Of a stretch of DNA of 64,000 nucleotides, positions 34,904 through 42,778 are shown piece by piece. The notes under the pieces were generated by a model. The model saw only the letters and a program-made list of their open reading frames with translations, ran no database searches and had not been told where the DNA came from. Origin of the DNA: Nitrospira sp. (lineage in GTDB: Bacteria; Nitrospirota; Nitrospiria; Nitrospirales; Nitrospiraceae); the NCBI GenBank assembly GCA_030123565.1, contig CP126122.1, positions 2,866,800-2,930,799 on the forward strand, in the 5' to 3' direction. How positions within the stretch are numbered: the stretch's first letter is position 1; each line of letters starts with the position of its first letter. Both the position numbers and the translations under genes were made by a program.

Positions 34904-35116
34904 ATGCGGTATGCCATCGTGATCGAGAAGGCCCCGTCAAACTATGCGGCATACGCTCCGGATTTGCCCGGTTGTATTGCCACCGGTGCTACCGTGGCAG
35001 AAACCGAGTCCCTCATCCGCGAAGCCATCGAGTTTCATCTCGAAGGGCTCAAAGCAGATGGTCTTCCGGTCCCCCCTCCCAGCAGCCAAGTCGAATACGT
35101 CGACGTCTCGGCATAA
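34904..35116 (+). CDS. hicB: HicB-type antitoxin
   Basis: 70 residues from the ATG at 34904. MRYAIVIEKAPSNYAAYAPDLPGC is the HicB RNase H-like fold start, with the DLPGC turn and EAIEFHLEGLKADGLPVP helix. No C-terminal DNA-binding domain is present, which is common in short HicB forms. It follows HicA at once and should neutralise it. Confidence 0.88.
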   Translation: MRYAIVIEKAPSNYAAYAPDLPGCIATGATVAETESLIREAIEFHLEGLKADGLPVPPPSSQVEYVDVSA

Positions 35117-35140
35117 AAAACGCAATCCCCTGTCCGTTAC

Positions 35141-35170
35141 GCTTCCCGACAGATCTCGGGGAAGCCTCAT
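35141..35170 (-). pseudogene. Truncated HicA-like toxin start
   Basis: The ATG at 35170 overlaps the stop of the antitoxin gene above it (ATGA), the usual coupling. It reads MRLPRDLSGS, the conserved start of HicA-like toxins paired with this antitoxin type (MRLPRDLSGxELxK). After about ten codons the sequence no longer resembles a toxin and runs into the 3' side of the plus-strand hicAB pair. The toxin is thus deleted. Confidence 0.6.
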
Positions 35171-35373
35171 ACGGCGATGACTTCCTCGCGCAAGTGGTGC
35201 AGAGGGACGACCTTAGGAGCCTTCCCTTTCTCGAAGTGACAACGGACCGCATCGCGGACCTTCTCCGGCAATTCGGCAAGCGTATCCGCCTCGGTAAAAA
35301 TTGACTGCCCGAGCGCACGCGCAGTGAACCCACCCTCAGGCGCCTCTTCGACGACAAAAATCAATTCACTCAT
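35167..35373 (-). CDS. Orphan HicB-like antitoxin
   Basis: 68 residues from the ATG at 35373 (GAAGGATGACG upstream). MSELIFVVEEAPEGGFTARA, then FTEADTLAELPEKVRDAVRCHF and LREEVIAV, is a common short HicB-like family often mislabelled as a dehydrogenase fragment. Its toxin partner is cut short (35141-35170), so it is left without a target at this locus. It converges on the hicAB pair. Confidence 0.75.
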   Translation of the reverse strand: MSELIFVVEEAPEGGFTARALGQSIFTEADTLAELPEKVRDAVRCHFEKGKAPKVVPLHHLREEVIAV

Positions 35374-36260
35374 CGTCATCCTTCAACAACGAAGAAGAAT
35401 TCTCTTTCGCACATGGTAGTCTCGTCATGAGCCAATGTCCAACCCATAGGAGTGCAGGCTGTTGGCTCATAGCTGATAGCGGATGGCACGAACAAGAACA
35501 CCCCAAATCGGTACCGTCTGCGCCATCGCCGTCGCTGCGGTTCTGACCGCCACGATTCCACGCCTCTACCCGTGGGTTCCGCCGAAGCAAAACAAGATGA
35601 GCTGGACGGCCGCCGGGCGGACGAGGCAAAAATGATTCCTGACACCTTTCTCTTCCATATCAAATAAGGCCGCTCAATGAAACGATGAGCTGATGCGGTA
35701 GAGTTCCTGGAGGATTGTCGAAGGAAGAAAAGCGAAGAAAAGGGGGTCGGATGCGCAGGAGATAAATAGAGACGGGGCAGCTATTGAACCCGCCGTGCAC
35801 GGACGAGGCGGCTAGATAAGGAGAAGACCCCGGTTTTCTTTTCGCGTCGCTCCAAGGTGGAGAGGGAACCGGGATGGGGAGAGAATGGCGGCAGGCTATT
35901 GGCTCAGCGTGGCCCCGTCAAGGAACGTTCCCGAAACGTAAAGTCAGGTTTTGCAATCAGTTCCAAGAATTCTTTTCACTACCTGCAGACATCCAAATTA
36001 CGAGAGAACGCCTGTGGTCCGCTTGTCTAACGGACCACAGGCAAGCCCATCGTCGAATCGGATCGCCATCGGCATTCCGCGACATGTCGGATCTTGCCTT
36101 TGCGGCTGATTAGGAATACCTTTTTTCAATCAAGCGGATCCATTGGTTGATACAAAGAGTCTCCGAGGGCTCCATGCCTTGCGACCCCTGTACTCGTACG
36201 TCACGTTCAAAGATGAGGATATCCACCAAAGACGCGGCTCCAGATTGGGAATAAACCGCC
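35374..36260. other. Long intergenic stretch
   Basis: I see no credible gene in nearly 900 bases. It includes a run of imperfect AGCTGATAGC-type text near 35460-35490, similar to 40280-40420, and the strong inverted repeat at 36010-36042. Confidence 0.5.
36010..36042. repeat. 12-bp inverted repeat with 9-base loop
   Basis: GCCTGTGGTCCG and its exact reverse complement CGGACCACAGGC are separated by nine bases. No U-tract follows, so it is not a standard terminator. It lies 220 bp upstream of the membrane propeller gene. Confidence 0.6.
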
Positions 36261-38039
36261 ATGGGCCTACATAGAGGGACTATCGGTCCTTCCACCGGCG
36301 ACACTGGTTTTTCAGACCTAGTGGCAGGGTTTGTGCTCGTGATCGGTGGCGGCTTCATTGCCTATGGGATACTCTTCCAGCTCATCTTACCTACGCTGAC
36401 CTATTGTGGAGTCCTGTTTATGGGGGTGGCCAGCGCCCCATGGCTATTTACAGGCCCACTGTGGCTCAACCTGATCTGGGATGTTCTATTTGGAGCAGCC
36501 GCAGGATTCCTATTCAGTTTCATGCGATACCGGTATGCTCTCAAAAGTCGTGTCGTTGAGGAACTAATTGACGCGGCAATGGAACGGGATACGATCTCCG
36601 CTACTCATCTCGGTTTTGCCTACGTCGTCGTTCACATCGTTTTTGGTGCACTGTGCGGCCTTGCGGTTGGTGCCATTGGGCTCTTTGAGCCTCCGCAGCT
36701 GATCTCCGGTGCATGGCATGACATCAGAGATGGAACTGCCTATGGTTTGCTCATCCAGGCGGGTTACTTTGGGGGAAGCGGTGGGGGAGGACTCCCTCCA
36801 TTAGATGAATTTCTAACCCTCCTACTGGCAATTATCATTGCAGCCGTTTGTATCACGTCGATTCTTTCTCTACTGGCGACCCTCGCCATGTCTGAGGTTG
36901 GTTCCGGGTTAGCTTCAGGCGCGTTGAAAGGCTTTGGCAAATCGCTCGGCATCTCCCTTCTTCTCGTTCTCAGACGATTCCGGTACTTCAGGCCCATAGA
37001 GTTGATTCCCGATCCTTCTGCCGAGTGGGCCAGCAACCAGCATTGGTTTGGTCAGTCATTGCGCACGGGCATGGCGGTTGGTGCCGTCGGAGGACTCGTG
37101 ACTACGCTGGCCGCGCTAGGATGCGCAAGGCTTGCAGAGTTCGCCATCACGGATGACGTTCGTTCGACTGTGGATTTTGAAGAGATCCATACGATACCAG
37201 CCGTACCGAACAGCAAGGAAGTGACTTCTCTCGTATTCACTTCGGATGGTCAATATCTGTTCGCGAACATGCGTGATGCCGAATGGTCTCGGATGATAGA
37301 TATGGAACGTGGGGACGAACTCAAAAACGAAGTCAAGGTTTGTGGGGCTACGACCAACAACAGGGTGGCCTTTATTCGGAACTACCGCGTCTACCTTATC
37401 TATCTTAATCATAATAATACCGCACGCGAGCTCGAAGAGATCCATTCGCGTGACGCACAGTGTGCATTTAGTACCGATGGAAGCTGGATCGGATTAAACG
37501 ACTATAAAACAATTCGAATCCTGGACGTGGCGAGCAGTCGGGAGGTTTTTGGCATCTCAACGTCCGACGACTATATCAATCTCGCTTTCCGCTCGGATGG
37601 CGCTCTCGTGACAACCGGCCTTGACAATAAAGTACAAGTTTGGGATGTCGACGAGGGGGAAGCGAGATGGTCTTCACCTTTGACCACTTGGGGTTCTGTC
37701 GCGCTTAGTCCAAATGGCACGGTTCTGGCCTATCATGCGTATCAAGGCCAAGTGAAATTTCTTCACCTAGAAAATGAAACCGAATTTGAGCGCGCCGGAG
37801 TCAGCTTTACTGGAAAAGGCATGGCGTTCAATCGAGACGGTCAAGTGCTGGCTTTAGGTAGAGACCATAGGGTTAGTCTCTGGTACGTTGGAGGAGCCAG
37901 AGAACTAATGACACTTTCTCTACCTGATAGCAGCGATGAGGTGTCTGCGGTTGGTTTCTCCTCAGATGGACGTTTCCTTGCGGTTGGAACTTATGGCGGT
38001 GACATCCGCATCTGGCGGACACGCACGCCGACATCGTAA
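36261..38039 (+). CDS. Multi-pass membrane protein with C-terminal WD40-like propeller
   Basis: 592 residues. The first 300 or so contain about six hydrophobic segments (LVAGFVLVIGGGFIAYGILF, LWLNLIWDVLFGAAAGFLF, FAYVVVHIVFGALCGLAVGA, LTLLLAIIIAAVCITSILSLL, GMAVGAVGGLVTTLAALGCA). From about residue 320, WD40-like repeats follow: VTSLVFTSDGQYLFANM, INLAFRSDGALVTTGLDNKVQVWDV, SVALSPNGTVLAYHA and VSAVGFSSDGRFLAVGTYGGD. I do not recognise the combination as a named family. Codon and base use look more AT-rich than neighbouring genes, a hint of transfer. Confidence 0.7.
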   Translation: MGLHRGTIGPSTGDTGFSDLVAGFVLVIGGGFIAYGILFQLILPTLTYCGVLFMGVASAPWLFTGPLWLNLIWDVLFGAAAGFLFSFMRYRYALKSRVVEELIDAAMERDTISATHLGFAYVVVHIVFGALCGLAVGAIGLFEPPQLISGAWHDIRDGTAYGLLIQAGYFGGSGGGGLPPLDEFLTLLLAIIIAAVCITSILSLLATLAMSEVGSGLASGALKGFGKSLGISLLLVLRRFRYFRPIELIPDPSAEWASNQHWFGQSLRTGMAVGAVGGLVTTLAALGCARLAEFAITDDVRSTVDFEEIHTIPAVPNSKEVTSLVFTSDGQYLFANMRDAEWSRMIDMERGDELKNEVKVCGATTNNRVAFIRNYRVYLIYLNHNNTARELEEIHSRDAQCAFSTDGSWIGLNDYKTIRILDVASSREVFGISTSDDYINLAFRSDGALVTTGLDNKVQVWDVDEGEARWSSPLTTWGSVALSPNGTVLAYHAYQGQVKFLHLENETEFERAGVSFTGKGMAFNRDGQVLALGRDHRVSLWYVGGARELMTLSLPDSSDEVSAVGFSSDGRFLAVGTYGGDIRIWRTRTPTS

Positions 38040-38300
38040 TCGTCTTGCGTGGTGTGAATTGATGGCCTGGAGTTGGGGATAAATTACCACAGTTCGATGG
38101 CTTCGCCATGCACAGGGAGGGCACAAACTACTGGTTCGCGCCCTTCTTTTCCTTCCGCTTCTTCTCTTTCCTCTCTGCCTTCCGCCTGTCCCTCCACATC
38201 TCATAGAGGTTATCCGGCTGTGGCTCGGGGTGGATATGAAGCACGTTTGAGAAGAAGAAAAGGGGCGGTCTGAGCTGGCCCGGGTTTCGTGGACACCGGG

Positions 38301-39157
38301 TTAAGACTCAGTGACCCGCCGTTCGAACTGCATCGGACTAAGATATCCCAGACTCTGATGGAGCCGCTGGCGATTGTAGAAGCCTTCAATAAACGCAAAG
38401 ATCTCCCGACTCGCTTGATCCCGCGTGTGGTAAGTCTGGTGATGGACGAGTTCATTTTTCAAGGTACTGAAGAAGCTCTCCGCCACCGCGTTGTTATAGC
38501 AATTGCCCTTTCGACTCATACTCGGCGTCAGGCCGAGCGTAGTGAGCTGCCGTTGATAGGCCAGACCGCTATATTGTGCGCCCTGATCGGAATGATGGAC
38601 GAGGCCCGGTCGAATGCGTCGTTGACGGACGGCCATCGCCAGCGCGTCCAACGTCAGGTGTTGGTCCGGCTGGCTCCTCATGGCCCAGAGCCGCTCACCC
38701 GCCGCGAATACAGATCCAAGAGCACGGCGACATAGAGCCACCCCGCCCGTGTGGCGACCATCGTGACATCGCCGACCCAGACGCGATTCAGCCCGGTCGC
38801 CTCAAAACGCTGCTGGAGGACATTGGGTGCCGGCGGCGGCAACTGATGGTGTTCGACGATGACGCGGAAGCGTCGTCCCCGTCGGGCCTCTAGCCCACCC
38901 TGCTTGCGGAGCCGCGCTACCCGATGCCGACCGCACCGAATACCTCGGCGTGTGGCCTCCCGCCAGAGTTTGATCGCGCCATACTCCTCACGCATCTCGT
39001 GATGGAGCTGGCGCAGGACCAGCTGATCCTCCGTGGCGCGCGCACCCGTCGGGCGATCCCGCCAGGCATAGTAGCCGCTGCGACTCACGGCCAGGGCCGC
39101 ACAGAGGCGCGTCACGCGATGGTGCGGTTCCTGAGTCCGGATAAACGCATGCCTCAC
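38301..39157 (-). pseudogene. IS3 transposase OrfB (DDE), frameshifted
   Basis: It starts at a GTG (39157) with the HTH_21 part (EYGAIKLWREATRRGIRCGRHRV), then the integrase core. The first catalytic aspartate is in WVGDVTMVA, the second in HHSDQGAQYSG, and the glutamate in NAVAESFFSTLKNEL. Near 38695 the frame shifts: SRRV-x-GWAMRSQPD is split by a two-base insertion, so no full-length transposase is made. HQSLGYLSPMQFE at the end is standard for the IS3 family. Confidence 0.85.
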
Positions 39158-39443
39158 GTGGACTCCCTCGCAAAGTACGCGGCGGCTTTTTTATAATGTC
39201 CCGCTCTTCGGTGACCCGCGCGAGTTCGCGTCTCAACCGCGCCAGTTCCGCCGCTGGCTCCGCCTGACGCCCCGACCCCGGGAAGGCACCGCCGTGCGCG
39301 GCGACTTCTTTTTGCCATTTGTAGAGACGATTGCGTGGGATGCCCAATTCACGAGCAATCTCGGCCGCCGGCCGTTGCCCCGCGTTCAAGAGTTGCACGG
39401 CTTGTCGTTTGAATTCCGGTGTGAACCTTCGTCGCTGGCCCAT
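39158..39443 (-). pseudogene. IS3 OrfA helix-turn-helix protein, frame lost near its end
   Basis: From the ATG at 39443, with AGGAGG upstream. RRFTPEFKRQAVQLLNAGQ, then IARELGIPRNRLYKWQKEV, is the HTH, and a leucine-zipper-like helix with ELARVTEERDIIKK follows. The expected ending AAAYFAREST appears only in the -1 frame, after an AAAAAAG run at about 39185-39195. Either one A is missing, or the run is the programmed slippery site of IS3 elements. Confidence 0.7.
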
Positions 39444-39516
39444 GGCGCACCTCCTGCGGGGGCTCATCCTGCCCCCTTTTGAGGTGTCCGTCAAACCCGG
39501 GGTAGCTCAGGAGTCT

Positions 39517-39759
39517 TTATCTCCTGTGCTCACGCGGCTCTAGTGGCCGTTTTTCCAACAGCTCGTGGATGAGCGTCTGATACGGCTTGTGTTGCTTGGC
39601 TGCCATTTTCCGCAACTGATTCAAGAGGCGTGGCGAGAGGCGAATGGCAATGAGCTGCTTCGCCATCCCGCTGGACGACCTGCCAACCCGCCGCATGCGC
39701 TTCAGTTGTGCGTCGGTGGCTTCCGGAATATCGGAAAAATCAATCTGCGAGTCGGGCAT
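39517..39759 (-). CDS. CopG/ribbon-helix-helix antitoxin-like protein
   Basis: 80 residues from the ATG at 39759. IDFSDIPEATDAQLKRMRRVG, then KQLIAIRLSPRLLNQLRKMA and KPYQTLIHELLEKRP, matches the CopG-like antitoxins of BrnTA-type systems: a leader, an RHH strand (IAIRLSP) and helices. It lies 34 bp after a nucleotidyltransferase-type gene rather than after a BrnT toxin. The IS3 element lies 6 bp beyond its stop. Confidence 0.7.
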   Translation of the reverse strand: MPDSQIDFSDIPEATDAQLKRMRRVGRSSSGMAKQLIAIRLSPRLLNQLRKMAAKQHKPYQTLIHELLEKRPLEPREHRR

Positions 39760-39793
39760 ATGCTTCGCGCTCCCGTCGGCTCGTGTTTCCGCG

Positions 39794-40117
39794 TCACAGA
39801 CCCACAACCTTGCTGAGAATCTGACGGCCGATCAGAGGCTTGAGCGTGTCCCTCATCACGAGATCTACTTTGACGCCCAAGAGGGAGGATAAATGGTTTT
39901 CCAGTTCGATGAACTCGAAGAGGCTCGGCTCTTCGGCAAAGTCTACGAGCACGTCGAGATCGCTGCTCCTCCGTGGAGTCCCCCGGACATATGAACCAAA
40001 CAGGCCAAGATACCGGACATGAAACCTGGCCTGCAGTGTCGGCAACTCCCAGCGCAGGGCATCCATGTATCGCTGAAGCTTCCGCTGTGTGTCCGAGCGA
40101 GAGACTCTTGCCATCAC
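39794..40117 (-). CDS. MNT-type minimal nucleotidyltransferase
   Basis: 107 residues. GLFGSYVRGTPRRSSDLDVLVDF holds the GSxxRG...SDxD active site of minimal nucleotidyltransferases, and VKVDLVMRDTLKPLI is the usual closing strand. MNT proteins are antitoxins of HEPN toxins, which they inactivate by AMPylation. No HEPN partner gene follows; a CopG-like gene does instead, which is unusual. Confidence 0.75.
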   Translation of the reverse strand: MMARVSRSDTQRKLQRYMDALRWELPTLQARFHVRYLGLFGSYVRGTPRRSSDLDVLVDFAEEPSLFEFIELENHLSSLLGVKVDLVMRDTLKPLIGRQILSKVVGL

Positions 40118-40454
40118 TCACAGTCCTCGCACAACTTGCTGAACCTTCCCATGGAAGCACAGCCTACGTTCCAGCCCTGATTCTGTCAACATTTCGCAAG
40201 CGCCAGAAACACATCGAGCGATCCCTGGAGGAGAAAGAGTCGCTGTAACGTGCTGAGGTTCCAAGACAAGAGCTGCTAACTTATGGGTAATAGCTGATGG
40301 CTGAAATGTGACTACTGGTAGCTTTCGATCTCGAGATTCGAACGACCAACGAGGGCCCGATGCGCTTCACGAACGACGAGATACGAGGGAGGAGTGAAAG
40401 AGCTGATAGCGAATGGCTTATGGCACGCACGGGAGAGAGCGGGGCGGCGAAAAA
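40118..40454. other. Intergenic region, nothing clear
   Basis: No supported gene. It contains GCTAACTTATGGGTAATAGC and GAGCTGATAGCGAATGGC, which resemble text near 35460-35490 and suggest a degenerate dispersed repeat. Confidence 0.4.
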
Positions 40455-41123
40455 CTAGGAAGAGGGAAAGGCCAAACGAAGGAACACTTCTGCATAGGTG
40501 CCGGCCGGGGTCTCGGCCATGGGATCGGCGTACACGGCGCGCCAGCGATTCAATCCCCGCATCCCGTCCCCATACGGGATCGTCGCCACCTGACTGCGAT
40601 GCTCCGCGATGGCCAGTCTCTTCTTTTCCACATAGGCGTCGATGTACTCGATGCAATCCCATCTCGCGAACGGGCCCCAGACTTCATAAGCCCAGACCCC
40701 TCCGCCTGGTGTAAGACCCGATTCGACGACACTTTCTCGCACCAACCGGCCCGCCTGACGGTGGCCCGGATGGCGATCGAGGTCTTCGTGAAGCGTATAG
40801 ACCTCGGTGGGCTTGAGGCGAGTCAGGACTTCGACGAGGTTTCGCCTGACTGCCTTCACATCGACCTCGTCCGCCGCGTCAGGCTGGTCACAGAAAATGA
40901 CGTCCTTCTCGCCCAAGATCTCTGCGGCCCGCAGGGCTTCAGTCCGCCGCACTTCGGCCATTCGTTGCTCCGTCCAGCCAAAGGGGTTTGCCGCCCGGCC
41001 GCCGTCTGTCACGATGAGAGAGGTAATCTCGGCCCGCCTCTCAACCAGTTTCGCGACGGTTCCTCCCATGCCGATTTCCATGTCATCGGGATGCGCGCTG
41101 ACGATGAGAATCTGTCGGTTCAT
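40455..41123 (-). CDS. PIG-L/LmbE-family deacetylase
   Basis: 222 residues. ILIVSAHPDDMEIGMGG carries the HPDD zinc and catalytic motif, and DLDRHPGHRQAGR the second zinc-binding histidine pair (HxxH-type). The family removes N-acetyl groups from sugars such as GlcNAc conjugates. The substrate here is unknown, and no bacillithiol or mycothiol genes are near. Length is normal. Confidence 0.88.
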   Translation of the reverse strand: MNRQILIVSAHPDDMEIGMGGTVAKLVERRAEITSLIVTDGGRAANPFGWTEQRMAEVRRTEALRAAEILGEKDVIFCDQPDAADEVDVKAVRRNLVEVLTRLKPTEVYTLHEDLDRHPGHRQAGRLVRESVVESGLTPGGGVWAYEVWGPFARWDCIEYIDAYVEKKRLAIAEHRSQVATIPYGDGMRGLNRWRAVYADPMAETPAGTYAEVFLRLAFPSS

Positions 41124-41250
41124 CGGGTGGAGGAATGACGTATGGGGGCATTCTACTTTTCCAATGGAAGCTCGTCCATTGGCCGCGTCAGATGGAAGAT
41201 GATGGGCAGGCTTACTATCTTCATGGTCGCAAGGTAAACGGTAAGACGTG

Positions 41251-41730
41251 ATGATTCACATCAGACCGGCAACAGAAGCCGATTTCGAAGTTCTGCTCCA
41301 GGTTCAGCAAGTTGCTTTCGGCGAATACGCCAATCTGTACGAAGTGAGCGCATGGACCACGGAAACGCTCGACAGCCTCAAGCAGGACGCCAAGGAAAAA
41401 CGGATCCTCGTGGCGGAATCGGAGGGAGCGGTCATCGGATCGGTGCGCTTTTGGACGGTGGCCGGAGTGTGCGTGATCAGATTGTTGTCCGTGAGTCCTT
41501 CCCACCAACGCCATGGGGTGGGGAAAGCGCTGCTCCAGCAGATCGAACGGGTGACGTCCGATGTCCATAAGTTCTATGCTTGCACGATGCTGCGCACGGC
41601 CAGGAACATTCAATTCTTCCTGAATCTCGGCTATAAGGCGGAAACCGTGCTACCCAACCACTACCACCACTTGGATCTCATCTGTTTCGCCAAGTATCGT
41701 GAGCCGACGAATTCAGCCAAGCCTTCATGA
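41251..41730 (+). CDS. GNAT-family N-acetyltransferase
   Basis: 159 residues from the ATG at 41251; a GTG just before it is possible. IRPATEADFEVLLQVQQVAFG opens the fold, and IRLLSVSPSHQRHGVGKALL contains the acetyl-CoA-binding Q/RxxGxG/A loop (RHGVGKA). NIQFFLNLGYKAE closes it. The acceptor substrate is unknown. Confidence 0.88.
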   Translation: MIHIRPATEADFEVLLQVQQVAFGEYANLYEVSAWTTETLDSLKQDAKEKRILVAESEGAVIGSVRFWTVAGVCVIRLLSVSPSHQRHGVGKALLQQIERVTSDVHKFYACTMLRTARNIQFFLNLGYKAETVLPNHYHHLDLICFAKYREPTNSAKPS

Positions 41731-42053
41731 GGCTAACCGACCACCTCAACGTTTTCTTTCTCGTTTCCCCTCTTGGCGGGCGGAGCCGACCAGGGCGGTC
41801 ATCTCACCCGCCCACCCTGACTGAATGTTTCTCACCCACCCTCCCTCTGATTGCTTCGCAATCGATCACCCGGAACGCGGTCTTTCTCAAGGCCTGCAAC
41901 GGAAGGGCCCACTATAAATGGTCCTTCCGAGCTTGCTCGTTCTCTCTTCAAGGATGGGGACTGATTGATCTCCCACTGCGCGCGTCCAACGAGGGCCTTC
42001 TGAGGCCGCGCGTTGCGCGAGCACAGGAGATGAACGGTCTCCATCCCCTCTCT
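41731..42053. other. Intergenic region, nothing clear
   Basis: I find no gene, RNA or clear repeat here. The genes on both sides converge towards it, so it should hold their terminators. Confidence 0.45.
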
Positions 42054-42689
42054 CTAATCGGAGATCACCCTCGGCGACCGGAGGCGGCTGAGACAGTCCT
42101 GCCAGAATGTGGCCGGGTCGTTGTCAAAGATGTCGAACGAACCTGGCGGCAGGGTCGCCCAGGCCCCCTGGCGCATTTCATATCCCAGTTGCCCCGGCGC
42201 CCACCCGGCAGATCCCGCAAAGGCCCGGAAGGTTTCGGTCGGTTTGGCCTGCGTCATGATGCGTTCCAGGAGCGCTGGTGTGCCTCCCACATAGACCCCA
42301 TCGAAGACCGATCGTGCCTCTGCCGGAGGTTCCTCGACTCGGAACAGCAGGAGTAGGCGGGTTGCCTCTACCGGCCCACCAGCAAACAACCGGTACCTGG
42401 TCCCCTTGAGTGCGGTGACGTCCGGCAACGCCTCGGACAGGAGGACGTTCGTCGAACGGTTCAGAATGAGGCCGAGTGTTCCCTCAGGCCCGTGTTCGAC
42501 GACGAGCACGACGGTTTGGCGGAAATTCGGATCATTCAGCGTGGGGCTGGCCACCAAGAGCACACCCTTCCCCACCGACGACGGCGAGAATTCCATCCCC
42601 GCCGGAGCCGGTGTCGTAAGCAGGGCGGTGGAGAGTATCCAGAGCAGGAAACACGCGATACTTCTCCGTACGCCAGTGAGACCCGGCAT
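42054..42689 (-). CDS. YqgE/AlgH-family protein
   Basis: 211 residues from the ATG at 42689; an upstream ATG at 42728 has no ribosome site. It starts with an apparent signal or anchor (SIACFLLWILSTALLTTPAPA), unusual for YqgE proteins, which are mostly cytoplasmic. The YqgE domain follows: GKGVLLVASPTLNDPNFRQTV, GTLGLILNRSTN, LFAGGPVE and RAFAGSAGWAPGQLGYEM. Function of the family is unclear. Confidence 0.82.
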   Translation of the reverse strand: MPGLTGVRRSIACFLLWILSTALLTTPAPAGMEFSPSSVGKGVLLVASPTLNDPNFRQTVVLVVEHGPEGTLGLILNRSTNVLLSEALPDVTALKGTRYRLFAGGPVEATRLLLLFRVEEPPAEARSVFDGVYVGGTPALLERIMTQAKPTETFRAFAGSAGWAPGQLGYEMRQGAWATLPPGSFDIFDNDPATFWQDCLSRLRSPRVISD

Positions 42690-42778
42690 GATTGAACACT
42701 CAGACGGAGGCAGCATGGAGACATGCATATGAACGACGGGCGACGAATGACGTCTGGGGATACCTAGCCCATTGTGGC

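Larger units (their letters stand above)
38270..39510 (-). mobile_element. IS3-family insertion sequence, decayed
   Basis: About 1.24 kb bounded by imperfect inverted repeats: CTGAGCTGGCCCGGGTTT at the left, matching, on the opposite strand at the right end, CTGAGCTACCCCGGGTTT, with GGACACC continuing both. It contains orfA (HTH) and orfB (DDE integrase), both disrupted. I see no clear target-site duplication. Confidence 0.85.

Noticed and set aside
35141-35165. Hairpin CTTCCC...GGGAAG after hicB as a terminator
   Set aside because: Only six paired bases, no U-tract, and the sequence is explained by the truncated toxin start.
38053-38269. Lysine-rich C-terminal fragment (LYEMWRDRRKAERKEKK) beside the IS3 left end
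   Set aside because: It may be a gene cut by the IS, but no matching part is found on the other side and no family is recognised, so evidence is too thin to list.
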